Source: Deltaproteobacteria bacterium
Lineage (GTDB): Bacteria; Desulfobacterota_B; Binatia; UBA9968
Length of the DNA: 21,273 nucleotides
NCBI GenBank assembly: GCA_016193385.1
Contig: JACPSF010000271.1
Location: forward strand, 1-21,273
Direction: 5' to 3'
The notes under the pieces are model-generated. The model worked only from the letters and a program-made list of their open reading frames with translations, was not told where the DNA came from and did no database searches. Below are positions 1-9,441 of the stretch, piece after piece; position 1 is the first letter of the stretch, and each line of letters starts with the position of its first letter. A program made the position numbers and the translations under genes.

Positions 1-1
1 G

Positions 2-2095
<2,094 letters not shown>

Positions 2096-2172
2096 CAAAA
2101 TTTTGAATTGCGAATTATGAATGTTGAATTCAATTAAGAATTCAAAATTAAAAATTGCAAATTATTACTGCG
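2096..2172. repeat. AT-rich inverted-repeat spacer between atpD and atpC
   Basis: A 77-bp spacer, strikingly AT-rich compared with the coding DNA on either side, built from repeated GAATT/AAATT units. AATTTTGAATT (2099-2109) and AATTCAAAATT (2139-2149) form a perfect 11-bp inverted repeat with a 29-nt loop, and the loop holds the palindrome TTGAATTCAA (2124-2133). No T-run follows that would make it a convincing terminator. It leaves atpC without a recognisable Shine-Dalgarno sequence. It may be a low-complexity or miniature-repeat insertion, or an unstructured translation enhancer; the sequence alone cannot decide. Confidence 0.6.
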
Positions 2173-2589
2173 ATGGCGGATAAGATTGGACTCAGATTAG
2201 TGACTCCTAGCCGCCTGCTCCTTGACGAGGAGGTGGACGAGGTCGCGGCGCCTGGCGCCTTGGGCCAGTTCGGCGTCTTGCCCAATCACATCTCTTTCTT
2301 GACTCTGCTCGAGGCCGGTGAGATGAGCTACAAGCAGGGAAGCCGGAGCTACCGTCTTGCCGTCAGCGGCGGGTATGCGGAAGTGTTGGATAACATCATG
2401 ACCGTTCTCGCCGATACCGCGGAGTATGCCGAGGAGATCGATCTCGAGCGGGCCCGCAGCGCCAGGGAAAAGGCGGAGAGCAAGATGGCCGAGCTCGGGC
2501 CGGAGCACGAGGAGTTCCCGGCGGCCGAGGCCGCCCTGCGGCGCGCCGTGGTAAGGCTTGAGGTGGCGGGCAAGCGGGCGAATCGATAG
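2173..2589 (+). CDS. atpC: ATP synthase F1 epsilon subunit
   Basis: Epsilon attaches to gamma and the c-ring, couples rotation and can inhibit ATP hydrolysis. The 138 residues match the family. The N-terminal beta-sandwich is recognisable (LVTPSRLLLDEEVDEVAAPG, then GQFGVLPNHISFLTLLEAGE and VSGGYAEVLDNIMTVLADTAE). It is followed by the two-helix C-terminal hairpin (ERARSAREKAE... and AEAALRRAVVRLEVA). I chose ATG 2173 (MADKIGL) because family members begin this way. A TTG at 2155 in the same frame would add six residues from AT-rich spacer. Neither start has a clear ribosome site. It is the last gene of the operon, and no terminator is visible before the next gene 18 bp on. Confidence 0.95.
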   Translation: MADKIGLRLVTPSRLLLDEEVDEVAAPGALGQFGVLPNHISFLTLLEAGEMSYKQGSRSYRLAVSGGYAEVLDNIMTVLADTAEYAEEIDLERARSAREKAESKMAELGPEHEEFPAAEAALRRAVVRLEVAGKRANR

Positions 2590-2607
2590 ATTCATAAAGG
2601 AGGAGCG

Positions 2608-3744
2608 ATGATGGCCCAAGCAGCTAAACCGATCCGGGCGATGTGGAGCAAGACTTTCAGTTACGATCTATGGATGGAATCGATCGGCATCCCCATCCAT
2701 AAAGGATATTACATCGGGGATTTGCGGACTTTGGAGCTGGGCTGGTGGGAGGAGCGGCAGTGCAAGGCCGCCTTTTTTCAGCTGATGGGGCAGGAGGGGG
2801 TGAGCTCCGCGCGTGTGACCGAAATCGCGCCGGGCAAGACGCTGCCGCCGCTAAAGTTCGCCCTCGATGAGCTCGTGTATGTGGCGGAGGGCCGGGGCCT
2901 CACCACCGTGTGGCTCAGAGAGGGCGGCCCCAAGAAAACCTTCGAATGGCAGAGCCACAGCCTGTTTCTGCTCCCGCACAACCACTACCATCAGTTAAGC
3001 AACATGCAGGGGGACAAGCCCGTCCGGCTGCTCCATTATAGCTACCTCCCGCTCGCCATGTCGGCGATCCAGGATCCGTCCTTTTTCTTCCACAATCCCT
3101 ATGAAACCCCCGATCTTGTGTCCGGCGCGAACGGGGAATTCTATTCCGAGGCCAAGTTGATCCAGGGTCAGGGTGGGGATGAGCTTTTGGGGCTGCGCGC
3201 GTTCTGGTACGGCAATTTTTTCCCCGACATGCGGGCCTGGGACAAACTCGATGCCAACCGGAAAAGGGGCGCCGGCGGTAAGAGCGTTTTCATCCAGTTC
3301 CCGGACTCGGAGCTGTCGGCGCACATGTCCGTCTTTGCCGCTCAGACCTACAAGAAGGCGCACCGGCACGGTCCCGGCCGGGTCATCGTGATCCCGGCGG
3401 GCGAAGGGTATTCGGTCATGTGGGAAGAGGGAAAGGAAAAAATCGTCGTCCCCTGGCACGAGTGCAGCGTCTTCGTCCCTCCCAACCGCTGGTTCCACCA
3501 GCACTTCAACGCCGGGGGTCAGCCGGCCCGCTATCTTGCGCTGCATCCTCCCATGCAGTTCCACGGCCATGCCGAAAAGATCGAGGACCGCGCCAAGGAC
3601 CAGATTGAGTATCCGGACGAAGATCGGTGGATCAGGCAAAAATTCGAAGCGGAGTTGGCCAAGAGGAGCCTCAAATCCCTGATGCCGGATCAGGCCTATA
3701 CCGACAGAGACTACGAGTGGTCCAAGGGCATGGGCAAGGAGTGA
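2608..3744 (+). CDS. Bicupin (double cupin-domain) protein of unknown substrate
   Basis: A 378-residue soluble protein with two cupin barrels. The first spans about 65-150 and includes LDELVYVAEGRG and PHNHYHQL (123-130). The second spans about 235-315 with AHRHG (251-255), VIPAGEGYSVMW and WFHQHF (H297, H299). The histidines of the second barrel are placed to bind a metal. The first barrel lacks the HxH of motif 1 but keeps a histidine cluster in motif 2. Cupins include dioxygenases, isomerases and sensors, so no reaction can be named. AAAGGAGG at 2596-2603 lies 4 nt before ATG 2608 and 7 nt before ATG 2611, so initiation at 2611 is also plausible. The gene starts 18 bp after atpC and is followed at 9 bp by the EutA-like gene. 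It may be expressed by read-through from the atp operon and is likely to work with its downstream neighbour. Confidence 0.75.
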   Translation: MMAQAAKPIRAMWSKTFSYDLWMESIGIPIHKGYYIGDLRTLELGWWEERQCKAAFFQLMGQEGVSSARVTEIAPGKTLPPLKFALDELVYVAEGRGLTTVWLREGGPKKTFEWQSHSLFLLPHNHYHQLSNMQGDKPVRLLHYSYLPLAMSAIQDPSFFFHNPYETPDLVSGANGEFYSEAKLIQGQGGDELLGLRAFWYGNFFPDMRAWDKLDANRKRGAGGKSVFIQFPDSELSAHMSVFAAQTYKKAHRHGPGRVIVIPAGEGYSVMWEEGKEKIVVPWHECSVFVPPNRWFHQHFNAGGQPARYLALHPPMQFHGHAEKIEDRAKDQIEYPDEDRWIRQKFEAELAKRSLKSLMPDQAYTDRDYEWSKGMGKE

Positions 3745-3753
3745 GGCAAAGAG

Positions 3754-5271
3754 ATGCACGGCGATAACGACCACGAGCACGGTGAACCCCTGGAGCTCAG
3801 GCCGACCGATATCGTGGAGGATGTCGAAGGCCTGGAGATGTTCTCGCTCAGAAGCGTGGGTATCGACATCGGCTCGTCGACCTCCCATCTGGTCTTCTCG
3901 CACCTCACTCTCAGGAGAGAGGGGGCATCGCTGTCGGGCCGGTTCAAAGTTACCGAGCGGGAAGTTCTTTACCGCTCTCCGATCATGTTGACGCCCTATA
4001 TCTCGGGGACCCTGATCGATACAAATAGAGTCAAGGATTTTATCCACGAGGCCTACCGGGCGGCCGGTTTTACCTCTGAGGACATCGATACCGGGGCGGT
4101 GGTGATTACGGGCGAGGCGCTGAAAAAGGAAAACGCCAGGCCCATCGTCGAGTTCTTTGCCAAGGACTCGGGCAAATTTATCTGCGCCTCCGCGGGGCCC
4201 AATCACGAAGCGCTCCTTGCCGCTTACGGCTCCGGCGCGGTGGAGATCTCCCGCAGGGAGAAGACATGCGTCTTGAACGTCGATATGGGCGGCGGAACCA
4301 CCAAGCTCTCGTTGATCCAGGACGGGGTCGTGACCCAGACGGCTACGATGAATATCGGCGCCCGGCTCATCGCCTTCGACGACGAAGATGTGGTGACGAG
4401 GGTGGAAGAGCCGGGCAGGGTGCTCATGAGCGAACTGGGTTATAGCGTAGAGCTCGGAAAGAAGTTTGGCAAAAAACAAAAAGAGGAGTTCGCGGCTTTG
4501 ATGGCCAAGCTTCTCTTCGACCTCATCGAGGGCGTTCCGTTATCATCTCTGGGTCGCCGTTTGATGATTACCGAGCCGTTTCATGGCTACCGCGGGCTCG
4601 ACCAGATCGACTGCATCGTCTTTTCGGGCGGGGTCTCGGAGCACATCTATGATCGTGATCGGACGGCCTACGGCGACGTCGGCCCGCTGTTGGGCAAATG
4701 CGTGAGGGAAAAGGTGCGAAAGCTGCCCAAGAAAAACCTCCTGCGCGAGCCCGCAGAAGGGATCCGAGCAACGGTGATTGGCGCTGGGGAATATACCATC
4801 CAGGCAAGCGGCAACACGAGCTATATTTCCAATCTTGGGGTGCTGCCGGTCTTCGGGCTTAAGGTCGTGCGCGCGACGCTCCGCCAGAACGATTCCGTAG
4901 AGGGGGCTCTCAGAGATGCGCTGGCCAAATTTGACCTTTCCCGTTTCACTTCGGGCCTTGCCTTAGCTCTATCTCTGAATAGCCAGCCCGATTACGCTTC
5001 TGTCAGAAGGGTGGCCGAGGGGATCGCGGCGTTATTGCGAAATTCCCATGACGCTAAAGCCCCGCTCTATCTCACCATGGACCTCGACGTGGCCAAATCC
5101 CTGGGCGGGATCCTCAAAGAGGAGATGGGGCTCGAGCGGGAGGTGATTGCGGTGGACGGAATCGAGGTCGGAGACCTCGACTATATCGACATCGGGGTCC
5201 CGATGGGGATCACCGAGGTTATCCCAGTGACGGTCAAATCCCTGATGTTCCCCTCGAGCAAGTCCGGCTGA
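3754..5271 (+). CDS. EutA-like reactivating factor (ASKHA ATPase), without EutB/EutC nearby
   Basis: Resembles EutA, the chaperone-like ATPase that replaces damaged cobalamin in ethanolamine ammonia-lyase. The 505-residue protein has the actin/Hsp70-type nucleotide-binding motifs in order: phosphate-1 VGIDIGSSTSH (35-45), phosphate-2 VLNVDMGGGTTKLSL (173-187) and the adenosine motif VFSGGVSE (289-296). After ~28 residues the start resembles typical EutA. The extra N-terminal leader is acidic and histidine-bearing (MHGDNDHEHGE) and might bind metal. AAGGAG at 3736-3741, overlapping the end of the bicupin gene, serves ATG 3754; ATG 3838 would give a shorter protein beginning MFSLRSVGIDIG. No EutB, EutC or other B12 enzyme occurs in the window, so its client is unknown and may be encoded elsewhere. 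Family assignment is good; the role is inferred. Confidence 0.85.
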   Translation: MHGDNDHEHGEPLELRPTDIVEDVEGLEMFSLRSVGIDIGSSTSHLVFSHLTLRREGASLSGRFKVTEREVLYRSPIMLTPYISGTLIDTNRVKDFIHEAYRAAGFTSEDIDTGAVVITGEALKKENARPIVEFFAKDSGKFICASAGPNHEALLAAYGSGAVEISRREKTCVLNVDMGGGTTKLSLIQDGVVTQTATMNIGARLIAFDDEDVVTRVEEPGRVLMSELGYSVELGKKFGKKQKEEFAALMAKLLFDLIEGVPLSSLGRRLMITEPFHGYRGLDQIDCIVFSGGVSEHIYDRDRTAYGDVGPLLGKCVREKVRKLPKKNLLREPAEGIRATVIGAGEYTIQASGNTSYISNLGVLPVFGLKVVRATLRQNDSVEGALRDALAKFDLSRFTSGLALALSLNSQPDYASVRRVAEGIAALLRNSHDAKAPLYLTMDLDVAKSLGGILKEEMGLEREVIAVDGIEVGDLDYIDIGVPMGITEVIPVTVKSLMFPSSKSG

Positions 5272-5288
5272 TCCTAAGAAAGCGGGAC

Positions 5289-6146
5289 ATGGCTGAGTAC
5301 TTTGCTCTCCAGGCCGCTTTCTTCTTCGCTATCTCCCACATCTTTATCCGCCGCGGGCTGGTTACCTCGGATGCCTTCACCGGATCCTTCATCTCGCTGG
5401 TCATGACGGCGGTCACTCTGGTGGCGCTGAGTCCGTTGTTCGTCCCTCTGTCGCTTTTTTGGACGCCCGCCGCCGGGTACTTCATCGCCGCTGGTATCTT
5501 TGCGCCCGCCCTGGGACGGATTTTTTCTTATAAGGGGATCGAGCGGGTCGGTGTAGGGCGCTCTGTGCCTATAGCGAATTCCTCCCCGATGTTTTCCTCG
5601 ATCCTGGCGGTGCTCGTCCTGGGGGAGATTTGGACCCTGCAGAACTTCTTCGGCACCACTTTGGTCGTTCTCGGCGTGGTGGTCCTCTCCCGCACCCACA
5701 GCGGCCTGAAGCAGTGGCGCAAGATCGATCTCGTTTACCCGCTTGCCGGGGCCTTATCCTTTGGCATCTCGGCTGTTCTGCGCAAGCTCGGCTTGTTGGT
5801 ACAGAACGTGCCGCTCGTGGCAGCGACGGTCACCTCGACTGCAGGGCTTCTGTTCGCCATGGCGATGCTTCAGATGCAGGGAGGTTGGCGCGCGCTGCGG
5901 CTCTCGCGCCGCGGCAGCGCCTGGTTCTTCGCGGCGGGGTTGTGCAATACCTCCGCCATGCTCTCGGCTTTCTATGGCCTGAGCTTCGGCAGGGTGGTGA
6001 TCGTGGAGCCCCTCTCCGCCACGAATCCCGTCCTCGCGATTCTTCTGTCGGCTATTTTTTTAAAAGATCTGGAAGTCGTGACCTTTCGGGTTATAGTCGG
6101 CGCCCTGTGCACCGTGGTCGGGACGATGCTGGTCGTAACTTCTTGA
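5289..6146 (+). CDS. DMT-superfamily permease with two EamA domains (copy 1)
   Basis: Integral inner-membrane protein of 285 residues with about ten hydrophobic segments and the internal duplication typical of EamA carriers. In the second half AWFFAAGLCNT and VVIVEPLSATNPVLAILLSA are the characteristic helices; the first half has the matching SVPIANSSPMFSSILAVLVL. The family exports or imports small metabolites such as amino acids, nucleosides or weak acids, and substrate cannot be predicted. It starts 17 bp after the EutA-like gene, so it probably belongs to the bicupin-EutA transcription unit. A second gene at 15377-16234 encodes an ungapped, equal-length paralogue about 65% identical by hand count. 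Confidence 0.85.
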   Translation: MAEYFALQAAFFFAISHIFIRRGLVTSDAFTGSFISLVMTAVTLVALSPLFVPLSLFWTPAAGYFIAAGIFAPALGRIFSYKGIERVGVGRSVPIANSSPMFSSILAVLVLGEIWTLQNFFGTTLVVLGVVVLSRTHSGLKQWRKIDLVYPLAGALSFGISAVLRKLGLLVQNVPLVAATVTSTAGLLFAMAMLQMQGGWRALRLSRRGSAWFFAAGLCNTSAMLSAFYGLSFGRVVIVEPLSATNPVLAILLSAIFLKDLEVVTFRVIVGALCTVVGTMLVVTS

Positions 6147-6200
6147 AGGACGGGGTGGACTTTCGAACTGAGGACGCCTTGGAGATCGGCTCTATGCACC

Positions 6201-6229
6201 TTGACGGCAGTCCATCCATCGGCTATAGG
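6201..6229 (+). promoter_or_regulatory. Candidate sigma-70-type promoter for the ABC transporter genes
   Basis: TTGACG (6201-6206) and TATAGG (6224-6229) are separated by 17 nt, inside a 135-bp non-coding gap after the DMT permease. They match the -35 consensus at 5 of 6 and the -10 at 4 of 6 positions. Transcription would start about 45 nt before the GTG of the binding-protein gene, leaving room for its AAAGGAGG ribosome site. Confidence 0.4.
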
Positions 6230-6281
6230 TCTGGAGGTCTTTTTCGAGTTGGTAGCCTGGGGTTAAAGGAGGGCGATATTC

Positions 6282-7280
6282 GTGAAAAGATGGTTTTTGG
6301 GTGGCTTAATTTTTCTCTTTGGCACCTTGCTCGCCCCTTTGGAGGCGCCCGCTGATGTAAGCGGCGCGAAAACGGAAGGCAAGGTGGTCATCTATGGCTC
6401 GCTTGAGAGCAGCACGATGAACATCATCAAGAAAGGGTTCAAAGAGAAATACGGCGTCGATATAGAATACTGGCAAAGTTCCTCCACCAAGGTGACGGAC
6501 CGTATCATGACTGAGTTCCGTGCCGGAAAGCAGCTATTCGATGTGACCCTCAACCACCGCCCGCTGCTGAAGATCATGAAGAGGGAGGGCATGATCGGGA
6601 CCTATAGCTCTCCGGCCCTCAAGTTTTTCCCGGCCGAGGTCATCGATCCTGACGCGGGGCCGGCTTATCGGTACGTCATCATCGGTATCTTGTACAATGA
6701 GGCGTATATCAAAGATGAGCAAGCGCCAAAATCGTATGAAGACATCCTCAACCCCAAGTGGAAAGGCAAATTTGTGATGGCAGATCCAACCCGGCATACC
6801 ACAACGACTCAATGGCTGGCGAGTTTTCATAAGATCATGGGAAAGGAAAAGGCGGACCGGTTCATCAGAGGCTTGGGGGCACAGAAGCCCGTTCTGGTCG
6901 ACTCCATTACCCCGGCCGCGCAGAAAATCCTCACGGGAGAAGTGCCCATTGGCTTCACGTTCACCAAGTACATCGTCCTCTATGGCAAAGAGGGGGCGAA
7001 GCTTGACTACGTCAAAGTCGACAAAATGCTGGGCGACGGCCAGTATGTCGGCATAAGCTCCAAGCCTCCCCATCCCAACGCGGCTCAGGTGTTTATTGAT
7101 TATTTTCTTTCCGAACCGGCCATGAGAGTCCTCGCCGACGTGGGTGAGACCGTGACGCGCAAGGGTGTTTACCCCGCTCTTAAAGATGCGGATAAGATCA
7201 GGTTTGTGGAGTTTGACGAGCTCGATGAAAAAGGGTTCGCGCAGAAAACGCAGGAGTACCGCAAGATCTTTTTCCAGTGA
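6282..7280 (+). CDS. Periplasmic substrate-binding protein of an ABC importer (family 1, iron/thiamine/polyamine type)
   Basis: A 332-residue secreted protein. It has a signal peptide (MKRWFLGGLIFLFGTLLAPL, likely cut after EAPA near residue 24), then KVVIYGSLESSTMNIIKKGF, the first lobe of the type II periplasmic binding fold. Further family marks are ILYNEAYI, APKSYEDILNPKWKGK, and the late SEPAMRVLADVGE helix. The start is GTG 6282 with AAAGGAGG at 6265-6272, 9 nt upstream. Relatives bind ferric iron, thiamine, phosphonates or polyamines. The paired tyrosines of classical ferric-binding proteins are not evident in the corresponding region (GFTFTKYIVLYG), so an organic ligand is more likely than iron. 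Its stop overlaps the GTG that would start the permease. Confidence 0.85.
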   Translation: MKRWFLGGLIFLFGTLLAPLEAPADVSGAKTEGKVVIYGSLESSTMNIIKKGFKEKYGVDIEYWQSSSTKVTDRIMTEFRAGKQLFDVTLNHRPLLKIMKREGMIGTYSSPALKFFPAEVIDPDAGPAYRYVIIGILYNEAYIKDEQAPKSYEDILNPKWKGKFVMADPTRHTTTTQWLASFHKIMGKEKADRFIRGLGAQKPVLVDSITPAAQKILTGEVPIGFTFTKYIVLYGKEGAKLDYVKVDKMLGDGQYVGISSKPPHPNAAQVFIDYFLSEPAMRVLADVGETVTRKGVYPALKDADKIRFVEFDELDEKGFAQKTQEYRKIFFQ

Positions 7281-7372
7281 GAGGTGTTGCAGAATTTCTC
7301 GGACAGCCCGTTTATCTGTTCTTCGCGGTAAGCGGGCTAGTCCTGGCTTTTCTTAGTCTTTATCCAACTTAG
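7277..7372 (+). pseudogene. N-terminal fragment of the ABC permease, ended by an in-frame TAG
   Basis: GTG 7277, overlapping the stop of the binding-protein gene, opens a frame encoding MRGVAEFLGQPVYLFFAVSG and then LVLAFLSLYPT before TAG 7370-7372. This is a plausible cytoplasmic tail and first transmembrane helix. The same frame continues after the stop as PVGVPGSFTPANYIRVYSD, which is permease. Relatives have roughly a dozen more residues between the end of this helix and the GSFT-like motif. An in-frame deletion of about 40 nt whose join made TAG would explain the sequence. The ORF annotated at 7382 is therefore probably N-truncated, not a gene with a natural start there. Confidence 0.6.
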
Positions 7373-7381
7373 CCGGTCGGC

Positions 7382-8944
7382 GTGCCAGGCAGTTTTACCC
7401 CCGCGAATTACATCCGCGTCTACAGCGACCCGGAGACCTACCAGCTCGTCGCGAACACGCTGTTATTTGCCGCGGGCGCCTCTGGGCTGTCAGTGGTTCT
7501 GGCTCTTGTGCTCGCCTGGATTACGGTGCGTACCAATGCCCCCTTCCGGGGATTGTTAGAGCTGACCGCTATCGTGCCCAACGTTATGCCTTCCCTGCTG
7601 ACCGCCATCTCCTGGGTCTTACTGCTCAACCCGTCTAATGGCATCTTGAATGAGGTTGCTCGGGCCAATTTTGGGATTGCGCCGTTCAATGTTTACGGAA
7701 TTTCCGGGTTGATCTTTGTTGAGGCCCTTGTGCTAACCCCGCTTGCGTTCCTGATAATTGCTGCTGCGTTGCGGGGGATGGACCCAGCGCTTGAAGAGTC
7801 CGCCAAGACGCTCGGATCGAGCGAGGTGGGGGTGGCCTTGCGGATAACTTTCCCTTTGATTCGACCTGCCATTTTGGCAGCTGCTTCCCTGAATTTTGTC
7901 AGGGCCGCGGAGACCTTTGACACCCCCGCGATCATCGCCCTACCAGCGCGGATCGAAGTTTTCACGACGAAAATTTTCCGCGAGGCGATTGGGTCTTTCC
8001 CGGCCAACCATAATCTTGCGGCCACTTATGGGGTTGGCCTGCTTACCCTGACCTTATTTTTCGTCTATCTCTACCGCCGGCTTACGTCCCAAGTGGAAAG
8101 GTATGCAACGGTGACCGGCAAGGGGTTCAGACCCCATCTGATAGATCTGCGGGGCTGGAGGTACCCGGCATCTCTCGCCGCCCTTCTCATTCTTATCATG
8201 ATGGTCATCCTTCCCTTGTTCACTCTCGGTCTTGTCTCGATCATGCCTTACTACCAGACGCCGAAGTGGCATATTCTACGGAGCCTGACCGTCAGGCATT
8301 ATGTCAGTATGCTTCAGGATGACAGGATTTACCGCGCGTTCCAAAATAGCCTTTTCTTGGCGGTAGTCGGGGCCACGGTTTGCATTCTCTTTGCGACCGT
8401 CATTTCCTATCTCACAGTCAAGACGAGGATCCGAGGCCGGGGTCTGCTGGAGAGCTTGGCGTTCATCCCCTGGGCTTTCCCGGGAGCGGCCCTCGCGATC
8501 GGGATTCTGTGGGCGTATATTAATTTTCCCGTTCCGATTTATGCGACGGTATGGATTCTCATGGTCGCCTACATCACAAGGTACCTTCCCTATGGCCTTC
8601 GGTCCGTCAGCGGCACCATGGTCCAGATCCACACGGACCTAGAGGAGGCCTCTGCGGCATGCGGGGCGGGATTCTTCGCGACCATTCGGCGAGTATTGGT
8701 TCCTCTCGTGAGCCGCGGGATGCTCGCGGGTTGGGTCGTCTTAGCAACCTTTTTCATTCGGGAGTTTAGCATGTCAATCTTTTTGTACAGCCCCGGTGCG
8801 GAGCCGCTCGGGCCCCTTCTTTACTTCTACTACCAGGAAGGATCCTTTGGAGCGATGGCGGGGGTTGGCGTGCTGATTTCCATGGTCTCGGTCCTGTTGA
8901 TCGTAAGCGCTCGCGCCTTCGTCAAGGGCGAGGTAGTAGGATGA
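7382..8944 (+). CDS. ABC transporter permease, two fused membrane domains (N-terminus interrupted)
   Basis: Inner-membrane channel of an ABC importer. Two permease units are fused in one chain, as in FbpB-type iron and related organic-solute systems. The 520-residue open part carries two EAA loops that contact the ATPase: EESAKTLGSSEVG...FPLIRPAI at about 138-164, and EEASAACGAGFFATIRRVL near 420-440. About 11 hydrophobic segments are visible; a twelfth lies in the 7277-7372 fragment. GTG 7382 has no ribosome site, which fits the idea that it is not the true start. No ATPase gene follows. ATG 8941 overlaps the stop (ATGA) but opens only 13 codons, so the ATPase must be shared, distant or lost. 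Confidence 0.85.
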   Translation: MPGSFTPANYIRVYSDPETYQLVANTLLFAAGASGLSVVLALVLAWITVRTNAPFRGLLELTAIVPNVMPSLLTAISWVLLLNPSNGILNEVARANFGIAPFNVYGISGLIFVEALVLTPLAFLIIAAALRGMDPALEESAKTLGSSEVGVALRITFPLIRPAILAAASLNFVRAAETFDTPAIIALPARIEVFTTKIFREAIGSFPANHNLAATYGVGLLTLTLFFVYLYRRLTSQVERYATVTGKGFRPHLIDLRGWRYPASLAALLILIMMVILPLFTLGLVSIMPYYQTPKWHILRSLTVRHYVSMLQDDRIYRAFQNSLFLAVVGATVCILFATVISYLTVKTRIRGRGLLESLAFIPWAFPGAALAIGILWAYINFPVPIYATVWILMVAYITRYLPYGLRSVSGTMVQIHTDLEEASAACGAGFFATIRRVLVPLVSRGMLAGWVVLATFFIREFSMSIFLYSPGAEPLGPLLYFYYQEGSFGAMAGVGVLISMVSVLLIVSARAFVKGEVVG

Positions 8945-8969
8945 AGGTATCAGGGCGCAAAAGAGTTGC

Positions 8970-8999
8970 TTGTTCAGAGTAGTTTTGGTCTATTAAAAT
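8970..8999 (+). promoter_or_regulatory. Weak candidate promoter for the cupin/amidohydrolase operon
   Basis: TTGTTC (8970-8975) and TAAAAT (8994-8999) are spaced 18 nt apart in the 72-bp gap before the small cupin gene. The -10 matches 5 of 6 consensus bases; the -35 matches only 3 of 6. The position, just ahead of a five-gene co-directional set, is the main support. Confidence 0.25.
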
Positions 9000-9016
9000 C
9001 TGCTAGGGGGTGAAAC

Positions 9017-9397
9017 ATGCCAGTTAAGGTGATGCGTATTGAGGATGCTCCGGTCAAGATCATGCGTTGGAACCGGGGTAAGACTTTGAGGCTCGTCGAC
9101 GAGGAGGACGGGGCCAGGAATGTCGACGTCCATATCAATCTCATCAACATCGACTCCGGCCCCGGACCCACTCACTATCACGCCAAAGCGGAAAACATCT
9201 ATATCGTGCTGGAAGGGCACCTAGAGGCCATTGTCGAGGGCAAGAAATACCGCCTGGGACCTGGGGAGGTGGCTTTTATCCCTCCCGGAGTCCGGCACGC
9301 CGCCGGGAACTGTGGGGATACCGTGGCGCGGGTGATCGAAATCTACGCGCCAGCAGGGCAAGATTTCCATATCGTCGACGGCGAAGAAAAGAAGTAG
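9017..9397 (+). CDS. Small single-domain cupin protein
   Basis: A 126-residue cupin. Motif 1 is complete: GPGPTHYHAKAENIYIVLEG with metal ligands H53, H55 and E59. Motif 2 is GPGEVAFIPPGVRHAAGN with H94. One barrel and no other domain can be seen. Such proteins may be metal-dependent isomerases, dioxygenases or ligand sensors. AGGGGG at 9005-9010 lies 6 nt before ATG 9017. It is the first gene of a tight set (44 bp to the amidohydrolase), which suggests a small catalytic or stabilising role in the same pathway. All four expected ligands are present, so it probably binds metal; the substrate is unknown. Confidence 0.85.
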   Translation: MPVKVMRIEDAPVKIMRWNRGKTLRLVDEEDGARNVDVHINLINIDSGPGPTHYHAKAENIYIVLEGHLEAIVEGKKYRLGPGEVAFIPPGVRHAAGNCGDTVARVIEIYAPAGQDFHIVDGEEKK

Positions 9398-9441
9398 CTT
9401 TCCTGGAGGCGGATAGCCGGAACAAGAGAGAAGGGAGCCGT

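Noticed and set aside
2995..4479. Long minus-strand open frame (494 codons) opposite the bicupin and EutA-like genes
   Set aside because: It is antisense to two well-supported genes, has no recognisable family motifs and has the His/Arg/Pro-rich composition typical of shadow frames in GC-rich DNA.
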